Shown: one piece after another, positions 35,241 through 45,467 of the stretch
How positions within the stretch are numbered: position 1 is the stretch's first letter
Layout of the letters: every line of letters starts with the position of its first letter
Source: an uncultured Alphaproteobacteria bacterium
GTDB taxonomy: Bacteria > Pseudomonadota > Alphaproteobacteria > Methylaequorales > Methylaequoraceae
Length of the DNA: 64,000 bases
Assembly (NCBI GenBank): GCA_902524895.1
Contig: CABZFH010000001.1
Location: 62,001-126,000 of the forward strand
Direction of reading: 5' to 3'
Made by a program: the position numbers and the translations under genes
Notes under the pieces: generated by a model
Told to the model about the DNA's origin: nothing
Databases searched by the model: none
What the model saw: only the letters and a program-made list of their open reading frames with translations

Positions 35241-37028
35241 TTAATTTTTATCTTTAAGATTCTTAATAGAAACTATTTCAGAACCTGGAATTATTTCAAG
35301 CAATTTTTTAATTTCTTTAATTTTAGAGAACTTTTCTATTTCTTTTTTTTTTCTCCTATCATAAATCTCTTGAAGAGATTCTATGCCTCCTTTATTTACG
35401 ATTGTAACTATCCATCTAGACTTAGTAAAGTCCTCTAAAAATTTTGAAATCTTCCACAAAATATCATTATTTATTTTAGTACTATCAATATTTTGAAGTT
35501 CTAAAACTCCATTTTCGTCAATCTTTTTAGGAAAATATAATGAAACAACTCGATAATTATTGATTAATTGGTGACAAATATAAAATTGTTTCTTTAACTC
35601 AAGAATCTCTATTATACTTTCAAATTTTGTTATTAATCCCTCATTTATAATATTCGAAGTTGGGATATTAGAATTGATTTCGGATCTTTGAGTTAGTATA
35701 TTACTTTTTATGTTTTTATTTTCAATTTTAGTTTGAATTGCTAAATTGTTTTCAATTTTTTGTTCTGTAACCAGATTTTGGTCAAATGTTTTACTTTCAG
35801 TTTGAAGTATATTTGATTCATTAGATTTATCATTTATTTGATTTTTTTTTAAAGATGACCTGTAATCTTTTTTGACATTAATTTCTTTCTTTTCATTAAT
35901 GACTTCAAACGGAGTCGGGATCAACGAAATGTAACATAATCTGATAACTATCATTTCAAAGGACTTCCTTTGATCATATGAGTTATAAAGTTCTTCGAAG
36001 TACTTTTGCATTAATTCCCATAATCTAATAATTATATCCATTTCCATTTTTTCAGAAAATTTTAATAAACTTTTAATCTCATATTCATTTAAGCCCAAAT
36101 TAGAAGAATCATATTCTATTTTTAATCGAGAAATATAATAGATTATATTGTTCAATTCTTTAGCTAGTTGATCATAATACACTCCATTAACGTGCAAGCT
36201 ATTTGTTTTCTCTAATGCTTTGATTACATCTCCCTCGCATATATGTTTAAATAGTTCTAAAACATCATCTGAATTTGATAAACCTAAGACTTTTTTAACT
36301 ACATCTACAGTAATTTTTACTCCTCTAGTAATAACGTTATCTAGTATTGATAGTGCATCACGTACCGATCCTTCAGAGCATCTAGCAATAATTTCACATG
36401 ATTCTTTATCTATTTCAATATTTTCATTTTTACAAATTTTTAGTAAATGATTTAACATGTCTCCATGTTCTATTCTTTTGAGTTGAAAATGCTGGCACCT
36501 TGAGAGAATTGTAAGAGGTATTTTTTGGGTTTCAGTTGTAGCTAGCAAAAAGAGTATATCTTTTGGTGGCTCCTCAAGAGTTTTTAGCAAAGCATTAAAC
36601 GCAGATTTAGAAAGCATATGAACTTCATCAATTATGTAGATTTTTTTTAAAGCTGAGACTGGCTTGTAAGAAATGTTTTCTATTATTTCTCTAACATCAT
36701 CTACACCAGTTTTACTTGCAGCATCTAATTCTATAACGTCTATATTATTCTCTTTGTCTATTGAAGTACAATTTTCGCAGCTATCACAAGGATCCATTTC
36801 TCTGTTTTTTGCAATTTCTAGACAATTTACAATTTTAGAAATAATCCTTGCTATTGTTGTTTTTCCTACACCTCTGGTTCCTGAAAATAAGTATGCGTGG
36901 GCTAATCTGTTTTGACGAATTGCACCCTCAATTATTAACTTAATTTCGTCTTGACCCACAAGATCTGATAGTTTTTTTGGTCTATATTTTCTTGCCAGGA
37001 CTAAGTATTGATCAACTTTATCTAACAT
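35241..37028 (-). CDS. dnaX: DNA polymerase III subunit tau (and possibly gamma)
   Basis: Clamp-loader ATPase. Walker A GTRGVGKTT (50-58), the zinc module C69/C81/C84/C87, Walker B YIIDEVHML (131-139) and SRC sensor (176-178) are intact. Domains I-III end near residue 375; a low-complexity linker (about 376-450) leads to the tau-specific C-terminal domain (about 455-595). The linker contains nine A residues at codons 393-396. Slippage there gives stops within a few codons and a product of about 398-399 aa, the size expected of a gamma form. Preceded on the same strand by the SRP RNA gene. Confidence 0.96.
   Translation of the reverse strand: MLDKVDQYLVLARKYRPKKLSDLVGQDEIKLIIEGAIRQNRLAHAYLFSGTRGVGKTTIARIISKIVNCLEIAKNREMDPCDSCENCTSIDKENNIDVIELDAASKTGVDDVREIIENISYKPVSALKKIYIIDEVHMLSKSAFNALLKTLEEPPKDILFLLATTETQKIPLTILSRCQHFQLKRIEHGDMLNHLLKICKNENIEIDKESCEIIARCSEGSVRDALSILDNVITRGVKITVDVVKKVLGLSNSDDVLELFKHICEGDVIKALEKTNSLHVNGVYYDQLAKELNNIIYYISRLKIEYDSSNLGLNEYEIKSLLKFSEKMEMDIIIRLWELMQKYFEELYNSYDQRKSFEMIVIRLCYISLIPTPFEVINEKKEINVKKDYRSSLKKNQINDKSNESNILQTESKTFDQNLVTEQKIENNLAIQTKIENKNIKSNILTQRSEINSNIPTSNIINEGLITKFESIIEILELKKQFYICHQLINNYRVVSLYFPKKIDENGVLELQNIDSTKINNDILWKISKFLEDFTKSRWIVTIVNKGGIESLQEIYDRRKKKEIEKFSKIKEIKKLLEIIPGSEIVSIKNLKDKN
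35842..35850 (-). other. A9 run in dnaX, candidate slippage site
   Basis: Nine consecutive A residues on the coding strand span codons 393-396 and include A-AAA-AAA. A −1 shift would add KSNK and then hit TGA; a +1 shift would add IK and then hit TAA. The position, right after the clamp-loader domains, is where gamma would need to end. A chance A-run in an AT-rich genome cannot be excluded. Confidence 0.45.
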
Positions 37029-37045
37029 ATAATTTTTTTAATAAT

Positions 37046-37138
37046 AGAAGTTGAACTCAACCCAGAAAAAAACGTTGCAGCTGCTACCTTTCAGTCCTGA
37101 CTGGATTCACGAAATTTCTGCCTGAGTCCAACTCCCAA
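37046..37138 (-). ncRNA. ffs: 4.5S signal recognition particle RNA
   Basis: The minus strand carries the SRP core GTCAGG-ACT-GAAA-GGT-AGCAGC (37080-37101). Compared with the E. coli core, the pair next to CAGG/AGCAG has switched from U-A to A-U, a compensatory change, and the tetraloop is GAAA in place of GGAA. Flanking strands (GTTGGACTCAGGCAGAAA with TTTCTGGGTTGAGTTCAAC) pair into a long hairpin with a few wobbles. It lies 18 bases upstream of dnaX on the same strand, a normal location. The ends are approximate. Confidence 0.9.
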
Positions 37139-37170
37139 TATAATTTAACATTATTTAAATTACTTGAAAA

Positions 37171-38004
37171 TTAATTTATTTTTGTTCGAAAACTAGATGC
37201 TTTATAAAAACCTAACAATTTTACATTAGAGGAATAAAATTTTAATTCTTCTAGTGCTAATAAAAATGATTTTTTTTTTGGGTGACACTCTACATCAATT
37301 ATAAAAGACGACTGATTAAAATTTTTATTGGTAAAGAAATTTTCTAGTCTAGCTAAATTTATGCCATTTGTTGCAAACCCACCTAATGCTTTATACAAGG
37401 AGGCCGGCAAATTTTTAGTTTTAAATGTCAATGTACTTATTACTCTTTGATTGATATCGATATTTATTGATTTCCGGGCAAATACAAGAAATCTAGTTAT
37501 ATTGTTGACCTCATCCTCTAAATTTTTCTTAATAATTTTTAAGCCATAAGTTTTAGCAGCTAAATCAGAGGCAATTGCAGCATTATGCTCAGCTGAATTA
37601 GAAACAAATTCTGCAGCCGCTGCAGTATCAATAAAATTTATTGGAGAAAGTTTTAATTTCTTTATGTTTTTTTTACACTGAGATAACGCTTGTACATGAC
37701 TATAAACATTTTTAACATTGTACCTTGACGAACTTTCTTTGATTAGCAAATGATGTTCGATTTTGTTAAAATATTCTGCCACAATTTTAAGGTCAGTATA
37801 TTCTAACAAAATATGCATATCATTGACACGACCTGCAATTGAATTTTCAATGGGAATCATAGCTAAGTCAGCAAAACCTTTTTTAACCGACGATAGCGCC
37901 GTTTCAAAAGTGTTACAGGGCAAAGTTTTATAGGATTTGTAAAATTTTTTACATACCAAATCTGAATAAGCCCCACTAATTCCCTGAAATGAAATCTTCT
38001 TCAT
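37171..38004 (-). CDS. pheA: Prephenate dehydratase
   Basis: Makes phenylpyruvate for phenylalanine. Monofunctional: no chorismate mutase domain. FQGISGAYSD at the start, DLAMIPIENSIAGRV (about 52-66), NITRFLVFAR (catalytic Thr-Arg-Phe, near 166) and a C-terminal ACT domain with GINLARLENF in place of the usual ESRP segment. Start set at MKKISF; a GTG four codons upstream is also open. 277 aa. Follows kdsB in the same direction. Confidence 0.93.
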   Translation of the reverse strand: MKKISFQGISGAYSDLVCKKFYKSYKTLPCNTFETALSSVKKGFADLAMIPIENSIAGRVNDMHILLEYTDLKIVAEYFNKIEHHLLIKESSSRYNVKNVYSHVQALSQCKKNIKKLKLSPINFIDTAAAAEFVSNSAEHNAAIASDLAAKTYGLKIIKKNLEDEVNNITRFLVFARKSINIDINQRVISTLTFKTKNLPASLYKALGGFATNGINLARLENFFTNKNFNQSSFIIDVECHPKKKSFLLALEELKFYSSNVKLLGFYKASSFRTKIN

Positions 38005-38031
38005 ATTAATTACCACATTAAATCGAATATC

Positions 38032-38775
38032 TTAATTAATCAGGTTTTTTCTTAAAAGTAATCTAATTTTTTTTAAGTCATCAATACTATCAATACTTAC
38101 AGGGTTATCAGAAACTTTAACTAAACCTATCTTCATATTATTGTTAAGTGCCCTCATTTGTTCCAATCCTCTTGAAACTTCCTCTTGTGTCTGCTTTAAA
38201 TTTACAAATTTTTTTAATGTATTAGGCCTAAAAGCATAAATACCTATATGGTGATAAAGATTTGTGAAATGATCAGTTTCTCTTAAAAAGTTAGTTGCAT
38301 ATCCAAACTTATTTTTAAAAACAACCTCCGCTTTAACAACGTTAAAATTATTTAACTCATTTTGTTCCAAACCACATACCGCAGAACCAATATCAACATT
38401 TTTATTTTTCATTAATTCAATTATAGAAAAAATTAATGAATCAGAAAAGTATGGTAGATCACCTTGAATATTTATTATTAATTCATTTTCATCTTCGCAC
38501 ATTTTTTTAAACGCTTCATAAACCCTATCTGTTCCACTTTTATGGTTTTTAGAGGTTAAAACGTTTTTAATATTAAATTTGTTCAATACTTCGCATATCT
38601 CTTCATTTCCTGATGCTACTACTACATCACCAACATTCAAATTTTTTGATTTTTTAGCAACTTTAACAATCATAGGTTCACCATCAATAATTTTTAATAC
38701 TTTATTTGGCAATCGTTTTGATTCTAGACGTGCCGGTATAATTATAATTATTTTTTTTTGGTTATTGCTAATCAA
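38032..38775 (-). CDS. kdsB: 3-deoxy-manno-octulosonate cytidylyltransferase
   Basis: Activates Kdo as CMP-Kdo for lipopolysaccharide. IPARLESKRLPNKVL (about 13-27, CTP site), NIQGDLPYF (metal Asp, near 101) and HHIGIYAFRPNTL (near 168) are clear. 247 aa. Shows that the organism makes a Kdo-containing LPS. Upstream lies a 234-base AT-rich divergent region. Confidence 0.95.
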   Translation of the reverse strand: MISNNQKKIIIIIPARLESKRLPNKVLKIIDGEPMIVKVAKKSKNLNVGDVVVASGNEEICEVLNKFNIKNVLTSKNHKSGTDRVYEAFKKMCEDENELIINIQGDLPYFSDSLIFSIIELMKNKNVDIGSAVCGLEQNELNNFNVVKAEVVFKNKFGYATNFLRETDHFTNLYHHIGIYAFRPNTLKKFVNLKQTQEEVSRGLEQMRALNNNMKIGLVKVSDNPVSIDSIDDLKKIRLLLRKNLIN

Positions 38776-39009
38776 ATAGTTCCTATTTTGTGATAAGTTA
38801 TTTTAAAAGATTAAGACAAGAATGTTAATCATTAAACCATTTTATAACATAAAAATTAAAAAAATTATTAAAACATAATTTTTTGTCTGCTTTTTTTATC
38901 TATATTATATAATATTGTAATCATGTTAATTGTGAATGGTTTTAATTAAAAGTATTATAAAGAATAATATCGCAGTTGACTTAATTTTACATTTTACCAC
39001 ATTTTAGAA
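38776..39009. other. AT-rich divergent intergenic region
   Basis: Lies between kdsB and the HisN-like gene. It contains TATAAT at 38908-38913 inside a TA-rich stretch and a TTGACT at 38976-38981 close to the plus-strand gene. Neither pairs with an ideal second element at 17 bases, so promoter positions are unresolved. No ORF or RNA structure could be supported. Confidence 0.3.
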
Positions 39010-39795
39010 ATGATTGAAGATCTTAATAGTTATTTAGTTTTCGGGGAAAAGTTTGTTGACTCATGTGGAGAACTTTTAAAAGAACATTATCAAGCAAATG
39101 TTCAAATTGAAATCAAATCTGATGGTTCTTTTGTTACAAATATTGATAAAGAAATTGAAAATTTATTTCTTAAAAAAATCAAGAAAGAATTTCCAGATCA
39201 TGGTGTTTTGGGAGAGGAATTTGGTCATCATAACCCAAAATCAAAGTATTTATGGGTGCTTGATCCATTAGATGGAACACACAGCTTTATAGCTGGAAAG
39301 CCTCTTTTTGGTACACTCCTATGTTTAACTATAGATGGTAAGCCATCTTTAGGAATTATTGATATGCCAATATTGAATGAAAGATGGATTGGAGCAACAA
39401 AAATTGGTATTAAAAAAAATAAAAAAAGATGTTCTCTTATTAATTGTAATAAAAAACTTAGCGAATGTATTTTATCTTCAACATCATTACTAATGTTTAA
39501 TGAATCGCAATCAGAGATTATAAAGAAAATTTATAGTAAAATTAGATTTCCTATTTTTGGAACAGATTGCTACGCTTATGGTCTTTTAATTTCTGGAAAC
39601 GTTGACATGGTTATAGAGGCTAATATGAAACCTTGGGATTATATGGCACAAAATTTTTTAATAAAAGAAATTGGTGGTTATATAAGTGATTGGTCTGGCA
39701 ATCCTCTAACAATTTATTCTAGTGGTAATGTGATTGCAGCAAAATCTAAACTAGCTTTTGATGAGGCCCTAGAATTTTTAAAAGAAATTAAATAA
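39010..39795 (+). CDS. Inositol monophosphatase family, probable histidinol-phosphatase
   Basis: 261 aa Mg-dependent phosphatase. Metal motifs: GEEFG (near 74), DPLDGTHSFIAGKPLFGTLLCL (near 92) and the C-terminal PWDYMA (near 217). The HSF-x-x-GKPLFGTL context is the form seen in HisN-type histidinol phosphatases rather than in general SuhB. The family is firm; substrate assignment is inference, as no other his gene is in the window. Confidence 0.75.
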   Translation: MIEDLNSYLVFGEKFVDSCGELLKEHYQANVQIEIKSDGSFVTNIDKEIENLFLKKIKKEFPDHGVLGEEFGHHNPKSKYLWVLDPLDGTHSFIAGKPLFGTLLCLTIDGKPSLGIIDMPILNERWIGATKIGIKKNKKRCSLINCNKKLSECILSSTSLLMFNESQSEIIKKIYSKIRFPIFGTDCYAYGLLISGNVDMVIEANMKPWDYMAQNFLIKEIGGYISDWSGNPLTIYSSGNVIAAKSKLAFDEALEFLKEIK

Positions 39796-39798
39796 TAA

Positions 39799-41727
39799 AT
39801 GTTTGCTTTTCTAAAATTCATATCATTCTTAATTTTTTTAAATTATTTATCTTCCCCAGATCTTTTAAAAGGATATGAACATGGTATAGCAATGCATGGT
39901 ACAGTAAAATATAAAAAAGGATTTGAAAGTTTTGATTATGCATACCCTAAGGCACCAAAAGGAGGTAAAGTTAAATTATCTTCAATTGGTACTTTTGATA
40001 ATTTAAATCCTTATATATTGAAGGGCGTTGCAGCCTGGCAAACAGCTTATCTTTTTGAAACATTGATGAAATCATCTTCAGATGAAGCATTTAGTCAGTA
40101 TGGTCTCTTAGCTAGTGGTATTAGAGTGCCAACCGATAGATCATGGGTTTCTTTTAAAATAAATCCGAAAGCTAAATTTTCTGATCAATCATCGGTTCTG
40201 GCTGAAGATGTGGTTTTTTCATTTAATATAATGACGACAAAAGGTCATCCAGCCTGGAAGAATTATTACAGCCAAGTTGATAGAGCAGAAAAGTTAGGTG
40301 ATAGAGAAGTTAAATTTTTTTTTAAAGGAGAAATTAATCGTGAATTACCGCTTATAATTGGTTACCAACTCCCAATATTTTCAAAAAAATATTGGGAAGG
40401 AAAGGATTTTTCAAAAACCACACTAACTCCACCAATTGGTAGTGGACCTTACTTGGTAAGTGATATAAACCCTGGAAGAAGTATTACTTTGAGAAAAGAT
40501 CCAAATTATTGGGGTAAAGATCTGAATGTTAACAAAGGAAAATTTAACTTTGAAGAAATCCACACAGACTTTTTTAGAGACGAGACTGTTGCTATGGAGG
40601 CATTTAAATCAGGTTCCTATGACTTTAAACTAGAAAATTCTTCAAAAAACTGGGCAACATCATACAAGTTTAATGCTGTAAAAAATCAGAAAGTCATTGT
40701 TGAAGAAATACCATATGAAAGACCAAGTGGAATGCAAGGATTTGCATTTAATACAAGAAAATCTATTTTTAAAAATCGAGATGTAAGAAAAGCACTTACC
40801 TATGCTTTTGATTTTGAATGGTCTAATAAAAATCTCTTTTATGGCGCATACACAAGGACAAAAAGTTTTTTTGATAACTCTGAATTATCCTCACAAAGTT
40901 TACCTAATTCGAGAGAATTAAACATATTAAAAAAATACAAGGGGAAAATACCAAACGAAGTTTTTACTGAAATTTATAAACCTCCTACAACTTTTGGAGA
41001 AGAAAATAGTCTGAGAAATAACTTGCGTATTGCTCGGAGGATTCTAAAGAAAGAGGGATGGATAATAAAAGATGATAAATTAGTAAATAAAACAAGTGGA
41101 GAGATCTTCAAATTTGAAATATTACTTAGATCTCCTTTGTTTGAGAGAATAGTTCTTCCTTTAAAGAGAAATTTCAAAAAATTAGGTATTGATGTAAGTA
41201 TCAGAACAGTTCAAGATGATTCACAATACCAAAAAAGACTTGAGGAATTTGATTTTGATATGATAGTTTCTAATTTTGGATCTGTAATTTCACCTGGAAA
41301 TGAACAAAAAAACTGGTGGGGTTCCGAAGCAGCTAATCAAGTCGGTAGCATGAATGTAGTTGGTGTTCAAGATCAGGTAATTGATGAGATTATAGATAAA
41401 TTAATTAGTGCAAAGAATAGAGAAGAACTTGTAGATTATACGAGAGTTTTAGACAGAATATTATTATTTAATTATTACTTAATTCCACAGTTCCACATAG
41501 GACACTATAGGGTTGCCTACTGGGATAAATTTTCAAGACCTAAATTATCCCCTAAATATGATCTTGGTTTCGACTTTTGGTGGTATGATTCAGAAAAAAG
41601 CAAAAACATCAAAAATACAATAGATAAAAAAGAAGAAAATAACAACAATTTTAATTTCTTTTATTATTTGTTAATAATTTTTATAATATTATTAATTTTC
41701 TATAAGAAAAAAAAGAAAAATGCTTGA
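39799..41727 (+). CDS. yejA: Peptide-binding protein YejA-like with C-terminal membrane anchor
   Basis: Family 5 (oligopeptide/microcin C type) periplasmic binding protein, first gene of yejABEF. Signal peptide in the first ~22 residues; [26 protein letters not shown] and [25 protein letters not shown] are typical. The fold ends near WWYD (about 592), but the protein continues for ~45 residues through an Asn/Glu-rich linker into a hydrophobic helix ([14 protein letters not shown]) and a Lys5 tail. The tail predicts a C-terminal inner-membrane anchor, not usual for a Gram-negative binding protein. Its end overlaps yejB by 8 bases. Confidence 0.9.
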   Translation: MFAFLKFISFLIFLNYLSSPDLLKGYEHGIAMHGTVKYKKGFESFDYAYPKAPKGGKVKLSSIGTFDNLNPYILKGVAAWQTAYLFETLMKSSSDEAFSQYGLLASGIRVPTDRSWVSFKINPKAKFSDQSSVLAEDVVFSFNIMTTKGHPAWKNYYSQVDRAEKLGDREVKFFFKGEINRELPLIIGYQLPIFSKKYWEGKDFSKTTLTPPIGSGPYLVSDINPGRSITLRKDPNYWGKDLNVNKGKFNFEEIHTDFFRDETVAMEAFKSGSYDFKLENSSKNWATSYKFNAVKNQKVIVEEIPYERPSGMQGFAFNTRKSIFKNRDVRKALTYAFDFEWSNKNLFYGAYTRTKSFFDNSELSSQSLPNSRELNILKKYKGKIPNEVFTEIYKPPTTFGEENSLRNNLRIARRILKKEGWIIKDDKLVNKTSGEIFKFEILLRSPLFERIVLPLKRNFKKLGIDVSIRTVQDDSQYQKRLEEFDFDMIVSNFGSVISPGNEQKNWWGSEAANQVGSMNVVGVQDQVIDEIIDKLISAKNREELVDYTRVLDRILLFNYYLIPQFHIGHYRVAYWDKFSRPKLSPKYDLGFDFWWYDSEKSKNIKNTIDKKEENNNNFNFFYYLLIIFIILLIFYKKKKKNA

Positions 41728-42820
41728 ATATATCCTTAAAAGGCTTCTACTCATCATCCCCACTTTATTTGGAATTTTAACTGTAAATTTTATTATTATT
41801 CAAGCAGCGCCGGGTGGTCCAGTTGAAAAAGCAATTGCTCAAATTAAAGGAAATGATGTTTCGTTGACTCAAAGATTTACTTCTTCAGGAGGTGAACAAA
41901 AGCAAAGTGAACAAAAAAGTTTTCAAGTAAATAACTCTGATTCAAAATATCGCGGCTCTCAAGGTATCGATCCAGATCTGATTAAAGAATTAGAAAAAGA
42001 ATATGGATTCGACAAACCTCCGCTTGAAAGATTTCTTTTGATGGTTAAAAATTTCTTAGTTTTTGATTTTGGGGAATCATTTTATAAAGACAAAAAAGTT
42101 GTTGATCTTATTAAAGAAAAACTGCCAGTATCAATTTCTCTTGGATTATGGACCACTTTAATAATTTATTTAATTTCAATCCCTTTAGGTATTAAAAAAG
42201 CTATTAAAGATGGAAGTGACTTTGATCTTTATACATCATCATTGATTATTATTGGATATGCTATTCCAGGTTTTTTATTCGCAATTTTTTTAATAGTTAT
42301 GTTCGCTGGAGGAAGTTATTTTGATGTTTTTCCGTTAAGGGGCTTGGTATCTGATAACTGGGATGAACTCACAACCACAAATAAAATACTAGATTATTTT
42401 TGGCATATTACTTTGCCTGTTGTAGCAATGGTAATTGGAGGTTTTGCGAGTCTAACCATGTTAACTAAGAATGCATTTTTAGACGAGATTAACAAACAAT
42501 ATGTAATAACTGCTAGATCCAAGGGGTTAACACAGAAACAAGTTCTTTACGGACATGTTTTTAGAAATGCTATGCTAATTGTTATATCTGGTTTTCCAGC
42601 AGCGTTTATAAGTATTTTATTTACATCTTCGTTGCTAATTGAAGTAATTTTTTCACTAGACGGTCTGGGCCTTTTGGGTTTTGAAGCTGCATTGGGAAGA
42701 GATTATCCAGTCGTTTTTGCTAGTCTTTATGTCTTTACACTTATAGGTTTAATTATGAAACTAGTTAGTGATTTAACGTATATGTTTATAGACCCTAGAA
42801 TAGATTTCGAGACAAGATAA
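41720..42820 (+). CDS. yejB: Peptide ABC transporter permease YejB
   Basis: 366 aa, six transmembrane segments; opening [34 protein letters not shown] is the YejB form of the DppB family. A polar periplasmic insert (about 45-85, Gln/Ser/Lys-rich) precedes the membrane domain, as in other YejB proteins. The EAA-type loop is [21 protein letters not shown] (near 270). Pairs with YejE; energised by YejF. Confidence 0.93.
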   Translation: MLEYILKRLLLIIPTLFGILTVNFIIIQAAPGGPVEKAIAQIKGNDVSLTQRFTSSGGEQKQSEQKSFQVNNSDSKYRGSQGIDPDLIKELEKEYGFDKPPLERFLLMVKNFLVFDFGESFYKDKKVVDLIKEKLPVSISLGLWTTLIIYLISIPLGIKKAIKDGSDFDLYTSSLIIIGYAIPGFLFAIFLIVMFAGGSYFDVFPLRGLVSDNWDELTTTNKILDYFWHITLPVVAMVIGGFASLTMLTKNAFLDEINKQYVITARSKGLTQKQVLYGHVFRNAMLIVISGFPAAFISILFTSSLLIEVIFSLDGLGLLGFEAALGRDYPVVFASLYVFTLIGLIMKLVSDLTYMFIDPRIDFETR

Positions 42821-42835
42821 GAAAGATAAAAAATA

Positions 42836-43858
42836 ATGAAAATTTCTCCATTAACTCAAAGAAGAATTAATAATTTTAAGTCAAACAAAAGAGGATTAAT
42901 TTCTTTCTATCTATTTCTTGGAATTTTTTTTATTTCATTATTCGCTGATTTTATAGCAAATGACAAACCTATAGTAGTGGTTTTTGAAGAAAAAGTTTAT
43001 TTTCCCGTTTTCCAAAGCATACCAGAAACTTTTTTTGGTGGAGAATTTGAAACAGAGGCTGATTACAAAGATCCATTTGTAACTAGTTTAATAGAAAAAA
43101 GTGGCTTTGTGATTATGCCATTAATTGAATATTCTTATGACACAATTAATTATGATTTAGATGTGCCCTCACCATCACCCCCAACTCTTGATAATTTACT
43201 TGGAACCGATGATCAAGGAAGAGATGTATTAGCAAGGCTTATATACGGATTTAGAATTTCTGTTTTTTTTGGATTGGTGCTAACTTTTTTCTCCTCTATA
43301 ATCGGTGTTATTATAGGGGGAATTCAAGGATATTTTGGCGGAAAAATAGATTTGTTTGGACAACGATTTATTGAAATATGGTCTGGCTTACCTGTACTTT
43401 ATTTACTAATAATAATTGCTAGTTTTGTTCAACCAAGCTTTTGGGTGTTGTTATCAATAATGTTGTTATTTAGTTGGATGTCTCTTGAGGGAGTGATTAG
43501 AGCAGAATTTTTAAGGGCAAGAAATTTTGAATATGTAAAAGCTGCCAAAGCCTTAGGAGTTGGAAATATCAAAATAATGGTTAGACATGTTTTACCTAAC
43601 GCGATGGTCGCGACCTTAACTTTGCTTCCATTTATATTGTCTGGGTCCATTGCAACACTAACCTCACTTGATTTTTTAGGTTTTGGATTGCCACCTGGAT
43701 CTCCTTCTTTAGGAGAAATGGTGGCGCAAGGTAAAGCAAATCTTCAAGCTCCATGGCTAGGTTTGTCAGCCTTTATAACACTTTCCTTACAATTAAGTCT
43801 GTTAGTTTTTATAGGTGAAGCTGTCAGAGATGCGTTCGACCCAAGGAAGGTAATTTAG
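42836..43858 (+). CDS. yejE: Peptide ABC transporter permease YejE
   Basis: 340 aa second permease (DppC family). An N-terminal anchor is followed by a long periplasmic loop (about 40-120) that includes the YejE-like FGGEFETEADYKDPFV, then LLGTDDQGRDVLARLIYGFR and the EAA loop YVKAAKALGVGNIKIMVRHVLPNAM. Its TAG overlaps the yejF GTG by one base. Confidence 0.93.
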   Translation: MKISPLTQRRINNFKSNKRGLISFYLFLGIFFISLFADFIANDKPIVVVFEEKVYFPVFQSIPETFFGGEFETEADYKDPFVTSLIEKSGFVIMPLIEYSYDTINYDLDVPSPSPPTLDNLLGTDDQGRDVLARLIYGFRISVFFGLVLTFFSSIIGVIIGGIQGYFGGKIDLFGQRFIEIWSGLPVLYLLIIIASFVQPSFWVLLSIMLLFSWMSLEGVIRAEFLRARNFEYVKAAKALGVGNIKIMVRHVLPNAMVATLTLLPFILSGSIATLTSLDFLGFGLPPGSPSLGEMVAQGKANLQAPWLGLSAFITLSLQLSLLVFIGEAVRDAFDPRKVI

Positions 43859-45447
43859 TGTCTGTATTACTAAAGGTAGAAGATCTTAAAATCTCTTTTA
43901 ATGTTAATGGAAAAAAGATCAAAGCTGTTGAAAGCAGTAATTTTGAGGTTCAAACAGGTGAAACATTTTCAATTGTTGGAGAAAGCGGTTCTGGAAAGTC
44001 GGTAACAGCATTGTCAATAATGCAACTCTTAACTAAAAGTAATAGTTCAGAAATCTCTGGAAAAATTTTTTTTAAAGATAAAAATATTTTATTGATGTCT
44101 GAAAAAGAGTTAATGGAGATAAGAAACAAAAAAATATCCATCATATTTCAAGAACCTATGACATCTCTTAACCCTCTACATACAATAAAAAAACAAATTT
44201 TGGAATGTATCGAAACAGTTGTTAAACCTAAAGAAGAAAAGATGAATAGAGTGAAAGAGCTTTTAAACTTAGTAGGTATTCAAGATATTGAAACCAAACT
44301 TAATTCCTATCCTCATCAACTATCAGGAGGTCAACGTCAAAGAGTTATGATAGCGATGGCCATATCAAATAATCCTGATCTTTTAATTGCTGATGAACCA
44401 ACAACTGCATTGGATGTAACTATTCAAAAACAAATTCTCGAACTTCTTAATAATCTCACGAAGAAATTTAATATGTCCTTATTACTTATAACTCACGATC
44501 TAGGAATAGTAAAAAAGTTATCAGATCGAATTTGTGTTATGAAATTAGGAAAGATAATGGAAATTGGTAAAACATCTAGTATTTTCAATAAACCAAAAAA
44601 TAGTTACACCAAAAGGCTTATTAATTCAGAGCCAAAAAATAAGTTACTATCTCATAAGCAGGCATCAAAGACTATTTTAGATGTTTCTGAACTTGAAGTG
44701 GATTATGAAATACAAAAAAGATTTTTATGGAAACCTAAGAAAATATTCAAAGCAGTAAATAAAGTAAATTTTAAACTTTTAGAAGGAGAAACTTTAGGTA
44801 TAGTGGGTGAGAGCGGAAGTGGAAAAAGCTCACTTGCTCAAGCGCTTTTAAAATTAATTGCCTCACAAGGGCAAATAAAATTATTTGATGATTTAATTTC
44901 AAATTTTAACCAAAGTAGATTCAGAAAGATTAGGAAAAATATTCAAATAATTTTTCAAGATCCATTTGCTTCCTTAAGTCCTAGAATGACTATTGAGAAT
45001 ATAATTGGGGAGGGATTGAACGTTCATAAAATTGCAGAATCAAAAAAAAAAAAATTATTGCTTATTAAAAATACACTAAAAGAAGTAGGACTTGAAAGTG
45101 ACATGCTAAATAGATATCCTCATGAGTTCTCTGGAGGTCAAAGACAGAGAATTGCAATTGCACGGGCTTTAATCCTTAAGCCAAGTCTCGTTATACTTGA
45201 CGAACCAACGAGTGCACTAGATATGACTATTCAATCTCAAATAATTGATTTATTATTAAGCCTTCAAATGAAGCATAAACTTTCATATATTTTCATCAGT
45301 CACGATTTAAAAGTAATAAAAGCTATCTCAGACAGAATAATTGTTATGAAAGATGGAGAAATTGTAGAATCTGGCTCCAAATCAAGTATTTTTAGTAATC
45401 CTTCAAAAAAATATACTAAAGATTTAATAAATTCAGCTTTTTTTTAA
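43858..45447 (+). CDS. yejF: Peptide ABC transporter ATPase YejF (two nucleotide-binding domains)
   Basis: 529 aa with two full ATPase units. First: GESGSGKS near 41, LSGGQRQRV near 160, LLIADEPT near 178. Second: GESGSGKS near 318, FSGGQRQRI near 423, VILDEPT near 445. Fused DppD/DppF-type domains are the mark of YejF. GTG start. With YejABE it should import small peptides; related systems take up microcin C-like compounds or help resist antimicrobial peptides. Confidence 0.93.
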   Translation: MSVLLKVEDLKISFNVNGKKIKAVESSNFEVQTGETFSIVGESGSGKSVTALSIMQLLTKSNSSEISGKIFFKDKNILLMSEKELMEIRNKKISIIFQEPMTSLNPLHTIKKQILECIETVVKPKEEKMNRVKELLNLVGIQDIETKLNSYPHQLSGGQRQRVMIAMAISNNPDLLIADEPTTALDVTIQKQILELLNNLTKKFNMSLLLITHDLGIVKKLSDRICVMKLGKIMEIGKTSSIFNKPKNSYTKRLINSEPKNKLLSHKQASKTILDVSELEVDYEIQKRFLWKPKKIFKAVNKVNFKLLEGETLGIVGESGSGKSSLAQALLKLIASQGQIKLFDDLISNFNQSRFRKIRKNIQIIFQDPFASLSPRMTIENIIGEGLNVHKIAESKKKKLLLIKNTLKEVGLESDMLNRYPHEFSGGQRQRIAIARALILKPSLVILDEPTSALDMTIQSQIIDLLLSLQMKHKLSYIFISHDLKVIKAISDRIIVMKDGEIVESGSKSSIFSNPSKKYTKDLINSAFF

Positions 45448-45467
45448 TCGATATTGTTTGGATCATA

